A stretch of 64,000 bases of DNA from Diplocarpon mali (taxonomy: Eukaryota; Ascomycota; Leotiomycetes; Helotiales; Drepanopezizaceae), in assembly GCA_024741835.1 (NCBI GenBank), contig JAENRP010000056.1, positions 24,359 to 88,358 of the forward strand, in the 5' to 3' direction. Shown here in pieces: positions 44,389 to 57,300 of the stretch. Position 1 is the first letter of the stretch, and every line of letters starts with the position of its first letter. The translations under genes were made by a program, and so were the position numbers. Below the pieces are notes generated by a model. The model made no database searches and was not told the DNA's origin. It worked only from the letters and a program-made list of their open reading frames with translations.

Positions 44389-44400
44389 GTGGGAGAGAGG

Positions 44401-47400
44401 CGGGACAAAGGGTGAGTTATGTAGGGTGGAAAGGTGGGTAGCTAGGTAGTATTTATTTACGCATACAAGGGCTATGTGCGCAGCACGCTGCCAGGAGACC
44501 CTCCCAGGCCGTAGTTTGAAGTACCATGCCAGGGAATTATATGCATAGAAAACAAACAGACGACAGTCCAGCTATTTCGCATGGCCGGTTGCCGTTTCAA
44601 GTCCCCTGTCCTGTCTTAATTTGGGAGAGAACATAAGCCGTTCCAAGGAGAAGCGTTCTTGTCAGATTTATGGCTGAAGATGTACCCTACCTTGTGACCA
44701 GGAGGGATATTTAGAGATTCTTATACCGGCGTACCAAACACCAGTTGTGAAAAGGAGGTGGTTAGGCTTTTGTTGATTTTTGGGTTTGGTTCTGGATACA
44801 GTGGGGCTTTTGTTGCTTGGGCTTATGCGTATGCATATATAGGTTTATCTGTGTTTATCTGTGTGTTTATCGATGTTTTTCTTTGGACTTTGTAGGATTT
44901 TTATGGATGTACAAATCCTTACTGTTGGTGATCCAGCGCTATATTCCCTTTTTTATATATACAAATATTATATTATATCTTGATTCTTGAATAATGAATA
45001 CAATACATAATGCATAATTCATGATTTACTCTTCGTTGGCTTCACATAAGATACGATTATTCTTTCCTTTCACGGAGAATCAAAATCGCAGCATAAGCTT
45101 GGTATTATCTTTTTCCACTCAAGGTAAGCAAGGACTCTTCTACAAAGGAAGTCTTAAGGAGCATAGCACCAAGTAAAAACTGGATTTCTGTTTTGTACAC
45201 AGCGATTACTGCAAGGTCGCTTAGATGATGGGTGGTAGAGTACACGCCCCCCTTGCACTTCCTAATTGCTATTTGTGTAGCATTAAAATCAAAAGTGATT
45301 AAAAAGGGTGTATTTCCAAACGTGCAAGGAGGCTTTAGTCTCCAACCCTCCGGCCCCCCCTCATTTCTCCATCATAATAATTCTTGCGATTGCAAACGAA
45401 GTCATACGTTCTCTTAACGTCCCTTTATAACACGAGATCTCTACTAACAATAAAAATTACAACTGCACACTTGAAACACTTGCCTTTCATGTCACTCTGT
45501 AGTACACAATCAGTCCTACTGAATTGAGTTAAAAATGCACGCTTCGAGTTCGAAATCTTGACACCATTTTTCAATTTCAAATATATACCAATTAAGGGAG
45601 TCACACATGCACCCTCAAGATACGTGCCCTGGATAGAACTATCTACAATAGCTCAAGGCCCTAGATTTCTTGTCTAAACAAGCCTTGCACTTTATTAATA
45701 CTTGCTAAATATGACTTTTGACGGTCCGTGCCTCATGGACTTCTCAATGCAAGGCTTTAGACTTCCAATCCACACAGGCCCTTACCTCGGCATGGTAAGC
45801 TGGAGACTAGTTGCGATCACCCTGCACTAATGCAGAGCCTTCCCAACCTTCACGAGTTAGAATGAATGTTTGATTCACATTGCTCTGTTTTTTCTCTTAT
45901 CTTTTGTGATTAGGGTTAGGGAATAGATATACACATGGACTGTAGGGAGAGAGGGGGAAGAGTGGATTGGAGCTGGACTTGACTGTGAAATATGACTGCG
46001 TCGCTTACGTGATACCAGTTGCAGTGTAGTTTGTTTGGAAGCATAGAACGTTGCTGGTGGATAGCTACTGTCTGCATTGCTGCTTGTGCAAGAAGGGGTA
46101 GAGGAGATTGCAGAGGGAGAGAACACGATGCGAGAGGAGAGGTTACAGAGGGAGTTTGTAGAAGTCAATGGTACCCCTCTTCTGTATTCGGCTGCAATGA
46201 TGGGCCTTTGATCCTGGGGGCAAATGAGTCCTTGGTAAGTCAAGATCCATGTAATAGACATGCCCATATTTGCGGCCCACTGGACAAATGGGTTAGGTAG
46301 AGTTTGACAGGGCTTTATAGCTTGGAGTTGGAGTTGCAATGTCAAAAAGACATGGGACGTGAGTTTCAGGCGAGATTGAGATTGAGGCTTTTATCTATTA
46401 CAGATGAGCGCAAGAGCTGCCATGTTGGTACGGTCATGAGAATATTCTATAATTTTTATATCATTAAGAATATAAGAGAGAGAAAGAGAGGGAATCGGAT
46501 CCACTTGAGGTGAATTTAAAAGACAGAGTTTGATTGTTAAATATAGCATAATTTGCTCGTTTGTATTGAAGTTGTATGGTTTCATTTGGAGCCTTTTCGG
46601 TGTTTCTGATCTTTATTTTAAGTAGAATCAATCTCGATTTTTAATCCTCTCTATAGGTCTTCTACTAACACACCCACAGTTTTTTACTGCAAGAATGCTA
46701 GTAAATTTCCAAATTTCAATCAGTGATATTGATGACGTTAACATATAGAAACCCAATTGCATACGACATGCAACAGATTTTATATCTACTGGATAATAAA
46801 GATTCTGAAAATCCCCTGAATAGTACTCCTAAACGCATCAGCCTTTAATGTTGGTAAATAACTCAGAATAGTGAAGCTTGGTTGACTTAATATATCAATG
46901 ATAGCTGTCAGTTCTTTTATACAAAGTATAATACTTCCGAGTCTAGAAGACTTGAAAATCCGGAAATCAGCAGTAATTCGTCGAGAATATGAATACTCAC
47001 GAATATTTATGGGTCTAAAAGTTTCACCTCTCATAATGGTATGAATTAGAGCTAGGGCGAGAATCTCATCGTAAAGAACGTGTAATCCGGGCTCAAGTAA
47101 CGTCGGGCTGGATTAATATGGATGGATGGTTTTTATCGTGGGCTTTTGCGAAAATGGTGTTGCAATTAAGTGCGGCGAAGTTCGTAGGCTGAAAAAAAAA
47201 AGGTTTAAGGCGCGTTTAGCAACTTGTAATCACCGAATTCAGAAGCCAGTTTGAGGAGCTGGATTCTAGCGTAAATACGAAATCGATTTTCAGTAATATC
47301 AAATCTTCGTTCCGCAGGATTATTTCGCAAAACTAAATCGATTCGTGTAATTCTTGCAAATTTATTCTAGAAGAAGCATATAATGATTTTGGTATGGAGA

Positions 47401-50400
47401 TATCAATATTAGAATCGTAAATTTTGTGACCTAGAAGCAAGCTAGCCATTTCAGCTGAACTATACTTTAGGCAGCTCTCTAATATTTGTAGTTGAAGCTT
47501 GCGCTGAACCTTATACAACACCTTATGTAATAAGGATCTTTTTGGATTCATCTACCTATCGCATGAGCAATTACATGGAGCTAACAAAATTCTAGCTTTA
47601 CAAAATCAACCTAAATATACCATTGAACGCATTGGATTTTAAATGACAAATATTAGCCTACTATTTTGCAGTACTATTTGGTAGAAGCGGTATTGAAAAA
47701 CAGTTTTCAAAGGTACTTCTTAGTGGTAGCACAAGCCCTTAGCAGGATGATTGAAGTCGAGTTTTATAAGCTGTAATAGTCAGTTATCAGTACGGCACAG
47801 AGAAAAGATGCACTCTTCTACTATCTATGAAATACTACTTGTAGTGGCATCCCCAAGAAGGTGCTAGCTATCTTCTAGGCATCTTGCGAGAATGCTTCCG
47901 AAAGGCGTAATATTGCCAGCAGTGATGCAGGAGAGTGCCATGCACTCGCGTGCATATGATACGAAACTTCAAAATTATTATTTCAATAAAAGCATCGATA
48001 TTACAAACCAGCTATTCCCTCACAGAGCAAAGCTTTAAACTATATAGGTTTAATATAATTTTTTACTATTTTTAGCAGGAACAAATGTATCTCAGCCAGC
48101 CTCTCGGAATCAGTTTATCCTTCTACTTTTTCAATATGCTATATTAGTTCTAAACTATATAGTACAAGCGGGAAACACTATAGTCGTATTAGGTATAAGA
48201 AGAAGCTACGATGAAAACTATTTGAATTTATTTTTCATCCTCTTAAAAATATAAGAGGGCCCGATTCTTTACATAAGAGTCCAACTTATACTTTACTTAA
48301 CAGTTATTCCCTTGAAGTCTTGGGCGAGTATGTTCTTAAAAATGTGCTTAGATAGAGTCGCCTTAGGTTCTCAAATTTGAAATAAGCTCCCCTTATCCAT
48401 AGCAGCCATCTATTCAATTATATTAAGCGTCTTACGTAGTATTAATTAACAGCGGCTATCAATCGGGAGCCCTACTTATAAATTTAGCTTTCGAAGAAAA
48501 TCTCCGAAGCTGCAAGGCTCTGAGAAGTATTCTCCCCCTTTTCCTTATACACTATAATCTCCCTTTATGTTTATCATTATAACCTTCCTTTAAGAGTAAT
48601 TATCTATTTAGACATTTCAGAAGTACGTATGTAGAGGTCGAAAGTAGAAGGTATATATTAGAGAGACATGCGGGAATTTTTTTCTTTTCGGAGCCTTTAA
48701 AAAGTTCTAGCTTTATCTGGCTCTGAGTTTGATATCTCGCAGTTGAAAGGACTTAAGCTTGGCTTTGGTTGAGAACCAGATTCTTGAGTAATCTGCTGGT
48801 TTGTAGGAGACACTGCTACAGGTGTTGAGTCGTTGTCTCCTAAAATGAGGTCGACACTACTCGCTTAGTAGTTTCGAACCAGAATGTCGACATTAAAACC
48901 TTCCGTTCCACCTTTATGTGGATTCGGAAAACTAATAAAAATTAGGCAGTTTCTGTGAATTAATCCTTTAGGACTAATTTTCCATAATCTATCAAACGTC
49001 AATTTAAGATTTACGCCATAATAGCCTTTTTCAAAACGGGACCATTGAGTTGCAGCTACTTCGTTGTAGGCCAAGCAAACACTATATAAAGGTTTATTTA
49101 ACCTTGCAAACCCAGCGACAATCTGCCCTTACACATGTTATAACGTGGCGTTCACAAGTATTCGGCCCGCAATGAAGTATGTCTTTGTGAGATGCTGAGA
49201 TGCTGATCTGAAAGCATCCTGAATAACTCTAGTGCAGAATAAGAATATTGAATGTTCTAAATTGACTGCATGTATCAAAGAAGAAGCATGATAATATTCC
49301 GACATCAAGTCAGCGAAAGAAGGTCGGAACAGTTCTCAACTCGCCTCGACCATACATACCTACGTATTTCTAGGTAAAGATACCTTACCTTGGTATTAGG
49401 CGGATCCTGCTGCTGACTCAGCGTGTAAGATTGAACTTGAGAGCATTCCAGGTCGACACAGCTGACACGATTCCCTGTCCCAACAATGAAATCTACACTC
49501 CCATAACGTCGACTCAATGATCCGCCTCTTGCGATCTGGTCAGTGATACAAGAGATAACTTCTACAGAAGCCCGACTCCTCGAATGGAGCTACGGCCTAG
49601 CTCCTGAGACCTGCCTGCATATCATCCGCGATTCGACACGCTCCGTACATCTATGAGCTTGTACCCCAGGACTATTTCCAATCATCACATATATGACGAT
49701 TCGACGAGTACACGCCGAGTGCGAGCACGAAGGACTATTTTAGTACGCATAAGAAGGCGTATATATTGGTATCTGCAAGGGGACACCGGCAAGGGCACAG
49801 AACAAGAACATCCCTACTTAGGTATGGAGCCTCTCGGAGAGCATGTGAAATCCACGGGTACTCTACATGATCGAGCGAACTTGTTCTACAGAGTACATCG
49901 TCTCCGAATCCTCCCTGCCCTGCGCCGCGCCCTTCTGCTCATGCATGGAAAAACGTTGAGTGGGCAGCATCCCTAGGTCGCGAAGCTATGGTAAAGATGA
50001 CGAAGACGAAGCAACTCTGTGGCGTTGAGTATAAAGCTCCGGCCTCTGATCCAATTGGCCGTCGTCGCGGGTAGTATCAGGCACGGGAAAATACACGCTC
50101 TTAGTTGGTATGGAGGCTTTGGTGAGCCGTTGCGTTACAAACGCCACTGGATGTGCCTAGCACCAACTCTAACCCCCATCTCCATTCCAGCAATGTCTTG
50201 AGTGGCCAAATCGCGGGATGCCGACTCCCAACCTTCAATCCTGCGAACACCAATAGTCGGGATGACTCGAGAAGACTCGAAGGTCTAATGGTCCGAAGTC
50301 AGGGTTGCCCTTTGGCTATCTCGCAGCTGAGATCTAGCAGTCTAGCATCTATTGATGCACCTCTTGATAAGACAATATGGCTCTCTTTGCGTTGGGAGGA

Positions 50401-51365
50401 AACCAGCGATAGGTACCAGAAGTTGAGAGCTAGCCGTGGTCCACGATTCATCGGCAGTGTAGCGTCCTGGCATGAATATTGGCACCTGTTTCTCTCCAGG
50501 AATTTCAGGCTCCTCTCTGCCAGCTCCTCTTGAGTCCGAGTTAATGTTCTTAGGAGAAGCCACACAACATCTGTTATGTTAGGAACTTGGCCTGGTATTG
50601 GTCAAATGAAAAAGTGTTCATTCACCATTTCCAGCCCCCAAGTCCAAGTGATTGCGTTCGAGACCTCCGCTCACTGATTTCCCTGATTTCAAAAACCATC
50701 GGTCAGTACCTATCAATTCTTATCAAAGGCCGCTCCCCATTAGCAGGCAGCCCTCGGCTAAGACTAATTACCCCTTGGCTCAAGTCGCGCCACAAACATT
50801 CTTCGCTCGTGGCGGTATTGAAGCGGACCTATCCGCACCTCATATTACATTAGTTAATCTTGTGCCAAGGGAGATGGACATCTTGTTACATGGCAATCCG
50901 CAGAGAGAGCGGTTTGTTCTTCCGTGTATACCCCTGCCAGCAACCTCTCCCACCTTTCAGATAATCGAGAAAGGCAAAGTTCCGCAATCGTGCTTAAACT
51001 TGACAAGACGATGAGCTTTTGATAGTGTATGCTCGGTGATGTAGGTATCTCATTCGAGCCTAGGTACAACCAGAGACATATCGCGACGTGGGAGTTGGAA
51101 TGTGAATCTCGCTTGGACAAAGTAGCCCCTGCATCCAACATCAAACCTCGATTTTATCTATGTCCAGCTCCCCCCCTCTGAATGGTCTACTGCTTCTCTG
51201 CATTCTTTTACAAGTACTAAGTCTCGCCGTCTGAGCAGACAGCATACCAGCTCACTCGGTTCTATGTTTTGAGTAACTTGCAACTGTTATAATCTCTACT
51301 GTGTATCCCTCGCATCGGCGAGAAGGAAACATCGTCTACTGCGTTGTACTATCGGCGCTGTCGAC
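44401..51365. other. 7-kb AT-rich gene-free tract
   Basis: No gene could be supported on either strand. The part from about 46400 to 49100 is especially AT-rich, with frames cut by frequent TAA and TAG stops, as in old RIP-mutated repeats. Fragments that look faintly coding lie at 47551-47333 and 49074-48865 (minus), without recognised families. One copy of the dispersed repeat lies at about 46205-46290. The last kilobase should contain the promoter of the giant surface-protein gene. Confidence 0.5.
46205..46290. repeat. dispersed repeat, copy 2
   Basis: Partner of 25702-25790. On the minus strand it reads WAANMGMSITWILT within an open frame running 46345-45875 that is otherwise low-complexity. 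Confidence 0.5.
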
Positions 51366-54300
51366 ATGGTGCTCCCAACCGCACCGACGGATCTTCGGAT
51401 CTTGCCCTTCTTTGTTTCGATTCTGGGCTATGCGTCAGACTGTCCCTACACTCACATGAGGTCAAAGACTAACATACCACAGCTCCGCCCAACTGACGAC
51501 ATCTACCCTTGGCTTCGGGACATTTCCTGGGACTCCGGTTTTGCCATCTGCGGCGGTTGGCTCGCCTCTTGTCGTGGTATTCTGGGTGGTACCGCCTGGA
51601 TCATCGTCGAGTCTCTCAGCGTCAGGTTCGGGTAGTGTAAGCCTGAGCTCGAGCGTTGTGCAACAGTCAAGCTCTCTCACGCAAATCCAGGCCTCCTCGT
51701 CTTCTCCGGGAATCAGCTCAGATAGTATATTGATTTCTTCCACTTTGGTCCTTTCTACAACCGTCACGCCTGCGATCAGCACCGGATTTTCAACCCCAAC
51801 AATTGAGCCCTCGGTTTCGGAGAGTTTTACACTATCTTCCTTCTCCTCGGCGCTCTCGTCGTTTGAGAGTTCGAATCTCGCTACCTCGCAATCATTTGTT
51901 GAATCCACGGGTACGTTCCCGTTTGATTACCTCGCTTGCCTCCCTCTGGTCCTCGCTGTCCCGCATACCCTCAGGAAAAAGACAAAATCACCCGTTGCCG
52001 GATCGGATTCTCGGATACTCGCACCAGGACGAGCTTCTCCATGATATGACACCCGAAACTTCTCTTCCACCGTGCGAAAGTTCGACAATGGAAATAGAGA
52101 TTTGTGGGATCTGGTGTCTAGGCATTCAATGCGTTGCGATACGTTAGATACTACAAAAAGAATCTTGGCTAACAAATTTTCAGTCTCAAGCTCAGCTAGT
52201 GTGCCATCCGCCAGCCTATCCTTCTCGGAATCGGGGTCCGTTACCAGCAGCCTTCCAACCCTCGCGGCATCTTCGTTTGGAAGCAGCTCGTTTGTGTCGA
52301 GTGTTAGCGAGGCACTCAGTGTCAGCGGCAGCGCAACTGTTTCTGAGACGACTTTTGCTGTTTCGACTTCTGGTGGTGCACTGTCGACTAGTGGAGGCTC
52401 TGGTACCTCCACGTCTAGTGTCTATGATCCGGGATCTAGCACGATACCGGGAGTGTCTACGAGTGTTCCTACGCTGGATACGTCTTCGCTGGGCGTTTCT
52501 ACTCTAGGCGCATCCACGTCGAGTGTTTATGATGCAGGATTTAGCACGATTTCATCAGGAGAGTCTACGTCGAGTGTTTCTTCCTTGGGTGCATCCGCGT
52601 CTAGTATCTATGATACGGGATCAAGTACTATACTAGGAGAGTCTATACTAGACTTTTCCACTTCAGGTGCATCTACTTTGACTTTTTACGACCCAAGATC
52701 CAGTACGGCTATCTCAGGAGCGTCTACGACAGGTGTCTCTACTCTGAGTACTTCCATCTCAGATGTGTCTACTTCAGGTGTGTCTACGTCGAGCATCTAC
52801 GATCCGGGGTCTAGCACGATTAGTCTAGCAGACTCCACGACAGGTGTTTCTTCAGGTTTATATGCTACGGGCATATCCACCTCAGATGTTCCTACGTCGA
52901 GCGTCTACGATCCAGGGTCTAGCACAATTAGTCTAGGAGGGCCGACGGCGGATGTTTCTACTTCAAGTTCATCGACATTGACTTTCTATAATCCGGGATC
53001 TAGTACGAGTACAGCAGGCGAATCTACAGCAAGCCCCTCTGTATCGAGTGTTTTCGACCCAGGATCCAGTACAATTAGCTTAGGAGAGTCTACGGCAGGT
53101 CTTTCTACTGCGGCTGTTTCCTCGGGCGCTTCTTCCTCTGGTGTTTCGACCCTGGATACTTCTACCCTAGGTGCTTCTACTACGGGTGTCTCTTCCTCGG
53201 GCGTTTCTACCTCGGACGTCTCGACGCCAAGTGCTTCTACGGGTATCTCCATCTCAAGTGCTTCTACCCTAGATACTTCTTCTCTGGGTGTTTCTACCCA
53301 AAGTGATTCTGCCCGGGACGCTTCCACATCCGGTGTATCTACTTCCGGTGTCTTTACTCCAAGCGCCTCCACTACAGACGTCTCTACTGCAGGTATTTCT
53401 ACTGCGAGTGTTTCTGCCCAAAGTGTTTCTTCGATTGGTGTGGCTCCATCATCGTCCGAAACATCTTTACAGTCGCCCAGTCTTACAACGCTTTCACTCG
53501 CAGGCTCTACCACCCAGCCACAGTCAAGCGAGATTTCACAGTCCGTAGACCTCAGTACATTCTGGGTGTCGAGTCAGTCTTCTTCCACGGCCTCCAACCC
53601 CTTCAGCCAGAGCTCCGTTGACAGCGGTATTCTGTTCTCGGCCTCTGCCTCTGCCTTCTCGACTTACAGCGATTCGCTTACTTCTATATCGGCATCCGTA
53701 TCTGGTTCGCTGCCTTCTTCGACGGCCTCTGGATCTTCCAGCGAGAGCTCCGTGTATAGCAGCATTCTGTCTTCATTCCCGGCCTCCGTCTCCTCGTCTT
53801 ATAGCGATTCGCTTGCCTCCTCAACGGCCTCTGTGTACGCGTCGATTTCTTCTGATGTGTCCGAGTCCTTCAGCCAGAGCTCCATTTACAGTAGTATTCC
53901 GTCCTCGGCCTTCTCATCTGATAGCGCCTCGCTTGCCTCATCTTCAGAATCCGCATATGTTACTTCTTCCTTCTCAGAGTCGGCATCATTGAGTAGCGTC
54001 AGCGTTCCCCAGAGCGTAACCATCGACGGGTCCTCAACCATGAGTGTCATGCCATCCGCTTCGTCCACTGCCTCATCGAGTCTCTCGTTCTCCGAAAGCA
54101 TTACGATCAACGAAAGCGGATCATCTGTAACCTCCATCGCGACTCAGACGATAGTCTTCTCTACGACCGCCCCAGCGAGTGCAAGCACCAGTCAGAGCGA
54201 AATATTTTCAGTGTTCAGTGGTAGCAGCGGGTTTACTACATTGCCGAGGTCAGCCTCGTCACTAACAAGTGTATCTAGCGGAGAGTCTATCGGTACGTCC

Positions 54301-57300
54301 TTTTCCTTTTTATCATCTTCTTTTGTATTCTATGGGACATCCTCCGCCCAAACCCAATCCGAATCTGGATCGGGAAGTGCGACGATTACTTCGGTACCGA
54401 CGGAATCTGGATCTGGGTCTTTTAGTGCGGCTATTTCTCTACCTACGGTATCTGGATCTGGATCTGTCGATGCGATGATGGGGTCGCTATCCACAGAATC
54501 TGCCTCTTCTTTTGGAGTTACGCCTACGCCTACAGGGTCTACATCTGGAAGTGCGACGGTTACTTCGGAATCCACGGAATCTGGATCCGGAAGCTCCACG
54601 TTCAGCTCGCTGCCTACGGAATCTGGATCTGAAAGTGCCTCGCTATCCACAGGATCTGAATCTTCTTTTGGAACTACGCCAACGCCTACGGTGTCTTTCG
54701 AATCGAGTATAAGTAGTGGTGGTAGTGAGTATTCGACCCAGAGTGAAAGTACAAGTGAGACATACAGCAGCGTGGCGTCTAGTCAGGGATCGCTCTCAAG
54801 TGCTGAGAGCAGATCTTCTGGTTCTCAAGTAAGTAATTTCATTTATTCCAAGGATTTAGTACTCACGAGTTACAGACCTCTTCTGCTGATTATGTTTCGT
54901 CTGCTATCCAATCATCCTCTCTGGACCAAGGATCTGCGCAAAGTGTTGGTATCCTGACATCAAGCTCCGAATACTCCTCCGCCCCCTCCACCCCCCCGGT
55001 GACCCAATCAACATTATCCTCCTCGGAGTCGTCGAGTCTCACGTCAGCGCTGCCATCAAGCACAATTTCGGATCAGTCCAGCCTCGTTCAAAGCCAGACC
55101 CTGGAACCCGAGATCACGGTGACGACACAGACTGTACTCATTTCTTCTCTGCTGTCAACATCCGGCCAGCCGTCGACTGAATTGAGTTCAGCATTCGAGG
55201 AGTTTACTACTTTTACGAGCGAGTCATCGGCCATGTCGAGTGTGGAGACCAACAGCATATACAGCAGTATTGTACCTTCGCAACAGGGTACTTCGAGCCA
55301 ACTTGATACGATCTCTTTCGGTGCTAGTACTTCAAATAGTCTTTCCTACGAAGCATTCTCGACCGCTTCATCGGGTGTGCCTAGCGAGTCACCTTCCAGT
55401 GAATATAGCCAGACGCTATCAGCGACGAGTCTGCTACCAAGTGAATCGCTTGCAAGCCTCAGTGGGACACAAATCCAGTCAAGTCCGGAAGCTACTTCAT
55501 ATAGTCCCAGCGGCCCCTATTCGACGACCGTGCGAGATTCAAGCTCGCCCCAAGTAAGCACCGCATCTCAAACTGGTACAGATATACTCTCCACGACACC
55601 AGCTCTCGCTCAGAGTATTTCGACGCAGCCGTCTTCCTCAATATCAGGTGTCTCACAAGAACCATCAACATCAAGCTTCGAGCAGCCCTTCACGGCATCA
55701 AGCACGAGCCCCTCAGCTATCTCCTCTTCTGGCAGCCTGAGCACATCAGAAACATCAATTCTAAACAGCCTGAGCGACGTCATATATTCTTCCTCCATAT
55801 CTCTTCTCTCATCTATGTACAGCCGAAGTGCCTTTACAACTTCATACAGGGATCAGAATAGTATGGTATCAGAATCATCGATCGTCCCCAGAAGTGTGGA
55901 GTCTACGGCATCGATATCTGGCTCATCTTCACCTCAGTCTATTTTCGAGAGTTTGAGCGCTGGATCCTTGACGACTTCGAAGGAAGGATCCACCGTTTAC
56001 GGGCCGTCTTCTTCGCTTTCGACTTCAAGTGAGAATGGCCAGACTACTGGGCCAGTCTCGACAGAGGGTTCTACTTCCCTGTCGCAGACTTCGATTTTGG
56101 CCAGTGTGCAGCCGTCTTCTGTTTCGTCGGCCTCTGAAATCTTGTCGTTCACATCAAGCCGGTCACCATCTCAGGAGAGTACGTCGCGCCTACAAGAGAC
56201 TGTAAGCCTTACTAGTAGCTTGCAGCCTTCTTCATTTTCTTCCGGCGATTCGATTACTACTTCTAAACCACTTGGTGTGTCTTCGCTTGCAGGAACCTCC
56301 TTGCCATCAGGACCCTCCACGTCGCAGCTACAGATATCGGATCCGCAAAGAAGTGTGCAGCCATCGGGCGTTATTTCCGCTTCCTCTGCGGCGCAAATAT
56401 CATTAAGCACCACACCTGGATTATCACAGACTTTGACTAGTGAGGAAATTTTGAGCACACCCACATCCTCGGCATACGTATCATCTGCAACGCAGAGCCA
56501 GCAAACGAGCAGATCGACAACATCTGGTGGACTACCTTCTATTTCTCAGATCTTGGAGGCCTCCTCACTCGCCGGCTCGTTTTCTTCGATAACTTCGACG
56601 GCGTCATCCGCGCTTTTGAGTACTCGGGCTGGGAGCGTTTCAAGATCTCAGGAAACGACTACTCCATCTGGTGCTGTACAAAACTCCGTCAGCCGGAGCG
56701 CAAGCATTTCAGCTACAGCAGACACACTAATTCAGCGACCATCTTCGTCTCTGGTAGTCATATCGCCATCCGCCACAGAGACTATTATTTCTTACATCAC
56801 GAGCTCCTTGCCAAGTCTAAAATCTTCTCAAGTGGTTTCCACCTCAAAGTCTCTGTCTGATTCGTTGTTTTCTGTGAGTCAAACTACACAACAGAGATCA
56901 GCAGCGATACTTTCGAGCACATCTCCCACAGGCGTTGGCAGTACTGGCCCCGGAATACCGTCAGCTTCCACAATCGACAGCGCCCTAGTTCTTCCATCGC
57001 TATCCTCTTCTCAAGATTCCAGAGCGGCAGCTTCCGCTTTCTTCTCCAGTTCCAGCAAATCACTTATTTCCTCCACGAACATCATCGCAGAGCGAACCAC
57101 CATATCCTCATCCCTGTCCTCTGGTTTGAGTTTTTCCATCCCGGCTTTCTCAATTCCAACCATCTCGCTTAGCAGTGGGTCCTTGTTGACTTCACTGCCA
57201 ATACCCTCCGGCCTTCTTTCTTCGAGCACAAGCTCCTCAGAAAGCGTAATAACGATCCAGACACCTTCGACATCGCCTTCGGTCCAAAGCAGGAGTGTTG

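Larger units (their letters stand above)
42942..44400. other. repeat-bearing region without intact genes
   Basis: It contains two diverged direct repeats about 680 bp apart and, between them, a minus-strand frame (43856-43560) that looks coding (SEALRLMGLRLGSGIAKVV) but matches no family I recognise. The arrangement could be a small degraded retroelement. A GGGTGA array closes the region. Confidence 0.45.

Noticed and set aside
45875..46345. Minus-strand 156-codon frame as a gene
   Set aside because: Apart from the short repeat-derived peptide it is low-complexity, has no recognised family and no splice support. Treated as repeat remnant.
49653..51014. Several 60-126 codon plus-strand frames upstream of the giant gene
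   Set aside because: Composition is random-like, frames overlap without splice pairs, and no conserved motif is visible.
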